The notes below the pieces were generated by a model. That model saw only the letters and a program-made list of their open reading frames with translations. It was not told the origin of the DNA and ran no database searches. A DNA stretch of 64,000 bases from Flavobacteriaceae bacterium (lineage in GTDB: Bacteria; Bacteroidota; Bacteroidia; Flavobacteriales; Flavobacteriaceae): NCBI GenBank assembly GCA_013043685.1, contig JABDNT010000052.1, forward strand, positions 1 to 64,000, written 5' to 3'. A program made the position numbers and the translations under genes. How positions within the stretch are numbered: the stretch's first letter is position 1; each line of letters opens with the position of its first letter. Of this stretch, positions 60,289 through 64,000 are shown piece after piece.

Positions 60289-60588
60289 ATGATAGAAGAT
60301 GTTGAGATTACCGATAACGAATTTTTAAGGCAATTCGAACTGGAAGTGGGCGATAATATGGCTCGCATTGAGTATGCACTGCAGGATAGAAAGATATTCC
60401 TTACCAAATACGACATGCCGTCCGATATGGAAGACCAGGGTTTCAGAGATATTTTTATTAAAGCCGTTTTCGATGAAGTTAAAGACCGTGGTATCAGTCT
60501 CGTTCCTACAAGTCCCGAAATCGCCGGTTTCATGAGAAAGAATCGCAGAAAATACAGGGATCTTTTACCAGTAGGAATCAGCATTTAA
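60289..60588 (+). CDS. Small GNAT-like N-acetyltransferase
   Basis: A 99-residue protein of the short Gcn5-related type (YjdJ/CG-like). It has the strands ARIEYALQDRKIFLTKYDMP and a helix ending before GISLVPTSPEIAGFMRKNRR, where the last motif corresponds to the small-GNAT segment C-P-F/T-xxY. The usual Cys in that segment is replaced (VPTSPEI). It follows the pirin gene by 14 bp. Confidence 0.85.
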   Translation: MIEDVEITDNEFLRQFELEVGDNMARIEYALQDRKIFLTKYDMPSDMEDQGFRDIFIKAVFDEVKDRGISLVPTSPEIAGFMRKNRRKYRDLLPVGISI

Positions 60589-60718
60589 AAGGATTGGGGC
60601 GCCTCCTCTTTCGTTTACTCTTCAGAGGACCGTGCTATCGTTACTCGCTTTTTAAGTAATGCCTGCGAATGCCGGTTTTTAATATTTTTCCTACTTAAAA
60701 GAGCTCATACAGGCCGCT
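60589..60718. other. Convergent intergenic gap
   Basis: Between the GNAT gene and mtaB. TCCTCT and AGAGGA (60604-60640) can pair around a long loop, and a T-rich stretch follows, but no clean intrinsic terminator is seen. Confidence 0.3.
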
Positions 60719-62059
60719 CTAACTCTGGCGCAGAACCTCTGCTTCTGTAAAATTGAATCTAACCAATCCATCTTCATCAATCGAGGTAAGCTCAATCTGA
60801 TGTAGCGTATTTACAAGTTCCGGATTCCAAGGTGCTTTCACTTTCACATAGTTTTCGGTAAAACCATGGATATAACCTTCCTTGTTTTCCCCTTCAAACA
60901 AAACGGTTCGTATAGATCCTATTTGCTGCTCATAGAACGCCCTCCGCTTTTTTACAGACAAGCCTCTAAACATCTTACTTCGCTTATGACGGATCGCTTT
61001 TGGAATAACACCCTCCATTTCGGCTGCTTCCGTATTATCTCTTTCAGAATACGTAAAAACATGAAGGTATGAGATATCGAGTTCGTTCAGGAAATGATAT
61101 GTGTCCAGGAAATGCGCTTCAGTTTCCCCGGGAAAACCTACGATCACATCAACCCCAATACATGCATGCGGCATCACTTCCCGGATCTTGTGTACGCGAT
61201 CCACGTACAATTCGCGTTGATAGCGGCGCTTCATTAATCTAAGTAGTTCATTACTGCCACTCTGCAACGGAATATGAAAATGAGGTACAAAAGTCTTGGA
61301 CCGAGCCACAAAATCAATGGTCTCGTTCTTCAGTAAATTGGGCTCGATCGACGAGATTCTCAATCGGTCAATACCCGGTACCTTATCAAGGGCCGCGCAT
61401 AGCTCAAAAAAAGTATGTTCGTGCTTTTTATTACCAAATTCTCCTTTACCGTAATCTCCAATATTCACACCGGTAAGTACGATCTCTTTGATCCCCTGAG
61501 CTGAAATTTCGGCCGCATTCTTCAGGACATTTTGCAGTGTGTCGCTTCTTGAAATTCCGCGGGCTAAAGGTATGGTACAATAGGTGCATTTGTAATCACA
61601 GCCATCCTGAACTTTCAGGAACGCGCGGGTACGGTCACCAATGGAATAGGATCCCACATAGAAATCGGCGTCTTCGATCTCGCATGAATGAATCTCCCCG
61701 AAGTCGTTCTTGGATAGGTCGTTGATGTAATCCGTGATCTTGAACTTTTCCGTAGCTCCTAAAACCAGGTCCACACCATGAACATCGGCCAGCTCCTGTG
61801 GCTTCAGCTGTGCGTAACATCCAATTGCCGCAACAAAGGCTTCCGGATTTGCCTTTTGTGCCTGCTTAACAATGGTTTTAAAACGCTTATCTGCATTCTC
61901 GGTAACACTGCAAGTATTGATCACATAAATATCTGCCTTTTCAGAAAAGTCCACGCGCTCAAAACCTTCGGAAGAAAAATCTCGCGCGATCGTAGATGTC
62001 TCGCTGAAATTCAGCTTACAACCCAGAGTATAAAATGCGACTTTTTTACTAGCGTTCAT
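60719..62059 (-). CDS. mtaB: tRNA t6A37 methylthiotransferase MtaB
   Basis: A 446-residue radical-SAM enzyme that adds a methylthio group to t6A at position 37 of tRNA. The N-terminal UPF0004 part has three Fe-S cysteines (TLGCKLNFSE, NTCSVTENAD, IGCYAQ). The radical-SAM site is CDYKCTYCTIPLARG. The C-terminus is a TRAM domain (IRTVLFEGENKEGYIHGFTE, NYVKVKAPWNPELV). GVDVIVGFPGETEAHF is a further family motif. It is divergent from the substrate-binding lipoprotein gene. Confidence 0.96.
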   Translation of the reverse strand: MNASKKVAFYTLGCKLNFSETSTIARDFSSEGFERVDFSEKADIYVINTCSVTENADKRFKTIVKQAQKANPEAFVAAIGCYAQLKPQELADVHGVDLVLGATEKFKITDYINDLSKNDFGEIHSCEIEDADFYVGSYSIGDRTRAFLKVQDGCDYKCTYCTIPLARGISRSDTLQNVLKNAAEISAQGIKEIVLTGVNIGDYGKGEFGNKKHEHTFFELCAALDKVPGIDRLRISSIEPNLLKNETIDFVARSKTFVPHFHIPLQSGSNELLRLMKRRYQRELYVDRVHKIREVMPHACIGVDVIVGFPGETEAHFLDTYHFLNELDISYLHVFTYSERDNTEAAEMEGVIPKAIRHKRSKMFRGLSVKKRRAFYEQQIGSIRTVLFEGENKEGYIHGFTENYVKVKAPWNPELVNTLHQIELTSIDEDGLVRFNFTEAEVLRQS

Positions 62060-62114
62060 TCTTGTACTTTAGCAGGAGGCAAAAATACAAACTTTAAATG
62101 GTTCGTTAAAACCA

Positions 62115-63734
62115 ATGGAGCACATAAGATCGATCGTAACTTATATATTTTCAGCCTATTGTATTCTGCTACTTCTAGTTTGTTGTAAAAAAGACAGCCT
62201 CGATAATACAGACCACCTCGTCTTCCGCTACAACGAACACAGCAATATCCCAACCCTGGACCCGGCCTTCGCCCGAAATCCACAAATCATCTGGCCTACT
62301 AACCAGCTGTATAACGGACTGGTTGAACTTGACGATTCATTGAATATCCAGCCTGATATTGCCAAGAGCTGGAAAATCAATGATACGACGCTTACCTACA
62401 CCTTCAATCTCAGGAACGACGTCTACTATCACAAGAGTGAGGCTTTTGCTCCGGATTCCACCCGGGTGGTAATGGCAAGTGATTTCGTGTATAGTTTCGA
62501 TCGCCTCACAGATCCAATGGTCGCATCACCGGGTAGCTGGGTAATGAGCACTGTGGAAAGCTACGAAGCCCCCAATGACAGCACCTTCGTAATTCGATTA
62601 AAACAGCCTTTTCCTGCATTCTTAGGACTATTATCCATGAGATATTGCTCCGTGGTCCCACAGGAAGCAGTTGATTTTCATGCAGGTGAATTCCGCAGAA
62701 ATCCGGTGGGAACCGGGCCTTTCCAATTTAAGCTGTGGGAAGAGAATGTGAAATTGGTGCTTCGAAAGAATCCACTCTATTTCGAGACAGACGAAGAAGG
62801 AATACAACTCCCGTACCTGGAGGCGGTTGCGATCACCTTTTTACCGGACAAGCAAAGTGAATTCCTGCAATTTGCCCAGGGGAAGATCGATTTTGTATCC
62901 GGATTGGATAATTCGTATAAAGATGAGATTATCACTACAACGGGTGCTTTGCAGCCCAAATACAAGGATCAAGTAAAACTAATTACCGCGCCTTATCTCA
63001 ATACGGAATACCTCGGTTTTTTCATGGGAGCAGATACCCCGGAGATCAAATCGAATCTACTCCGACAGGCCGTGAATTATGGTTTCGACCGGGAAAAGAT
63101 GGTTACCTACTTGCGAAACGGAATGGGAATTCCCGCCGAGCATGGCTTTATACCAAAAGGATTACCAGGCTTTGATGAAATACAGGGCTACACCTATGAT
63201 CCGGACAAGGCCCGATCCCTGATTGACCAATATAAATCTGAGACCGGAGATATGAATCCGGAGATCGTTATTGGAACGAATAGTCAATACCTCGATATTT
63301 GTGAATACGTTCAGCGGGAGCTGGAAAAACTTGGGGTAACCGTTACCGTGGATGTGATGCCACCATCTACCCTGCGGCAAATGAAAAGCAGCGGGGAACT
63401 CGACATCTTCAGGGCGAGTTGGATCGCCGATTATCCCGATGCCGAAAATTATCTATCGCTGTTCTATAGTCCGAACTTCACACCGAACGGCCCGAATTAT
63501 ACGCATTACAAGAATGAAACCTTTGATAGTCTATACGTGCAGGCGTTAAATATTTCCAATATTGAAAAAAGGCAACGACTTTATACACAAATGGATTCAA
63601 TCGTAGTTGCCGATGCACCCGTGGTACCTCTTTTTTACGATATGGCGATCCGCTTTGTGAACAAGAAGGTAAGCGGCCTGGGTATTAACCCGCAGAATTT
63701 CCTTGTACTAAAACGGGTAAAAAAGGAACCCTGA
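62115..63734 (+). CDS. Peptide-type ABC substrate-binding lipoprotein (SBP_bac_5)
   Basis: A 539-residue lipoprotein (signal ending LLLLVCC). It has the family pattern of dipeptide/oligopeptide-binding proteins: LDPAFARNPQIIWPTNQLYN, GLVELDDSLNIQPDIAKSWK, TLTYTFNLRNDVYYHKSEAF, NPVGTGPFQFKLWEENVKLV, NYGFDREKMVTYLRNG, and the C-terminal YPDAENYLSLFYSPNFTPNG. It delivers peptides to an ABC permease that is not encoded in this window. It stands alone downstream of divergent mtaB. Confidence 0.93.
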   Translation: MEHIRSIVTYIFSAYCILLLLVCCKKDSLDNTDHLVFRYNEHSNIPTLDPAFARNPQIIWPTNQLYNGLVELDDSLNIQPDIAKSWKINDTTLTYTFNLRNDVYYHKSEAFAPDSTRVVMASDFVYSFDRLTDPMVASPGSWVMSTVESYEAPNDSTFVIRLKQPFPAFLGLLSMRYCSVVPQEAVDFHAGEFRRNPVGTGPFQFKLWEENVKLVLRKNPLYFETDEEGIQLPYLEAVAITFLPDKQSEFLQFAQGKIDFVSGLDNSYKDEIITTTGALQPKYKDQVKLITAPYLNTEYLGFFMGADTPEIKSNLLRQAVNYGFDREKMVTYLRNGMGIPAEHGFIPKGLPGFDEIQGYTYDPDKARSLIDQYKSETGDMNPEIVIGTNSQYLDICEYVQRELEKLGVTVTVDVMPPSTLRQMKSSGELDIFRASWIADYPDAENYLSLFYSPNFTPNGPNYTHYKNETFDSLYVQALNISNIEKRQRLYTQMDSIVVADAPVVPLFYDMAIRFVNKKVSGLGINPQNFLVLKRVKKEP

Positions 63735-63928
63735 CTCCTTACCCTGTAACAAAAGGAATAATTTTCCCGACCTATAATAAATCTGCGATATGGGTGTACG
63801 GGGTAACAAAGGAATTCAAAGGACCAATTTCAATATGAAAAGTAAGCGGAGAAAGGCGGCGATATCGCAGAAGAACTCGTTGAATATCTACAGGTTTTAG
63901 GTGCTGCAGAAACGAAGATCCATTTATA

Positions 63929-64000
63929 CTAATACCTTCTGAATTTAGCTGTTTCCTCGAAAACATGCTCCAGGATCTTTGCATCTTCCTCGGAAAAATC
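63929..64000 (-). CDS. C-terminal end of a gene beyond the window
   Basis: From the window edge a minus-strand frame reads DFSEEDAKILEHVFEETAKF then RRY before a TAG at 63929-63931. Twenty-three residues of acidic-amphipathic character look like the C-terminal helix of a real protein. No family can be named. The overlapping 70-residue frame 63772-63984 is less convincing. Confidence 0.4.
   Translation of the reverse strand, partial: DFSEEDAKILEHVFEETAKFRRY

Noticed and set aside
63772-63984. 70-codon minus-strand frame at the right edge
   Set aside because: It overlaps the more protein-like C-terminal end at 63929-64000, has no signal or motif, and its Arg/Ser/Leu-rich composition looks random.
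1-64000. tRNA, rRNA, transposase or phage genes
   Set aside because: None seen: no cloverleaf with CCA-type ends, no rRNA-like stretches, no DDE or tyrosine recombinase motifs.

Overview
The window reads as chromosome of a marine-type Flavobacteriaceae (Bacteroidota). The signs are two proteins with type IX secretion (T9SS) C-terminal tails, many Bacteroidota-only families (DUF4252, DUF5777, DUF6263, DUF6495-like), promoters of the form TTTG-N19-TAnnTTTG, a 950-residue CarB without the C-terminal regulatory domain, and weak Shine-Dalgarno signals. No rRNA, tRNA, CRISPR array or transposase was found.

Layout. 1-1221 holds a LemA/DUF2207 pair cut by the window edge. 1349-5612 is an AT-rich accessory block on the minus strand: a GIY-YIG protein, a remnant ORF, two PD-(D/E)XK-type proteins (one with a membrane anchor and an extracytoplasmic domain) and two small exported proteins. 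An O-antigen-ligase-like gene and a lipoprotein follow. 8348-11606 encodes an OmpA-family protein and a large exported partner. 11957-27173 is mostly housekeeping: ppdK, hisS, an ABC permease, rpsF-rpsR-rplI, a LytTR regulator, priA, a DUF2147 protein, a YihY-family protein, nadC, rlmH and an aldehyde dehydrogenase. 27289-33845 has a large T9SS-exported repeat protein, a CarboxypepD_reg protein, a DEAD-box helicase and rdgB. 34039-38492 has VOC, SRPBCC, trmH, a sirtuin with a coupled partner gene, and purB.

38494-39065, between purB and an ECF-sigma operon, is the most unusual intergenic region. It is a tandem array of about 180-bp modules, each ending in a minus-strand terminator. Three modules carry a small two-stem element whose pairing is kept by compensatory changes. 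39082-41194 is an ECF sigma / membrane anti-sigma / DUF4252 x2 operon. 41339-47137 has an S41 peptidase lipoprotein, a BtuF/FecCD/ATPase-type metallophore or corrinoid uptake operon, and rmuC. 47229-50021 is a tight five-gene operon (T9SS-tailed cupredoxin, c-type cytochrome lipoprotein, YceI, OB-fold protein, DUF5777 barrel) that looks like an uncharacterised envelope redox module. The remainder has a second T9SS protein, carB, rpmH, envelope proteins, a lytic transglycosylase, a pirin, mtaB and a peptide-type substrate-binding lipoprotein.

The intergenic regions carry at least two dispersed repeat families. One is a hairpin with constant arms (TTCGAGTG ... TGTATCGAG) and a variable self-complementary core. 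The other is a degenerate 7-bp tandem repeat, placed just upstream of ppdK and purB. All calls come from reading the sequence; no database search was run.
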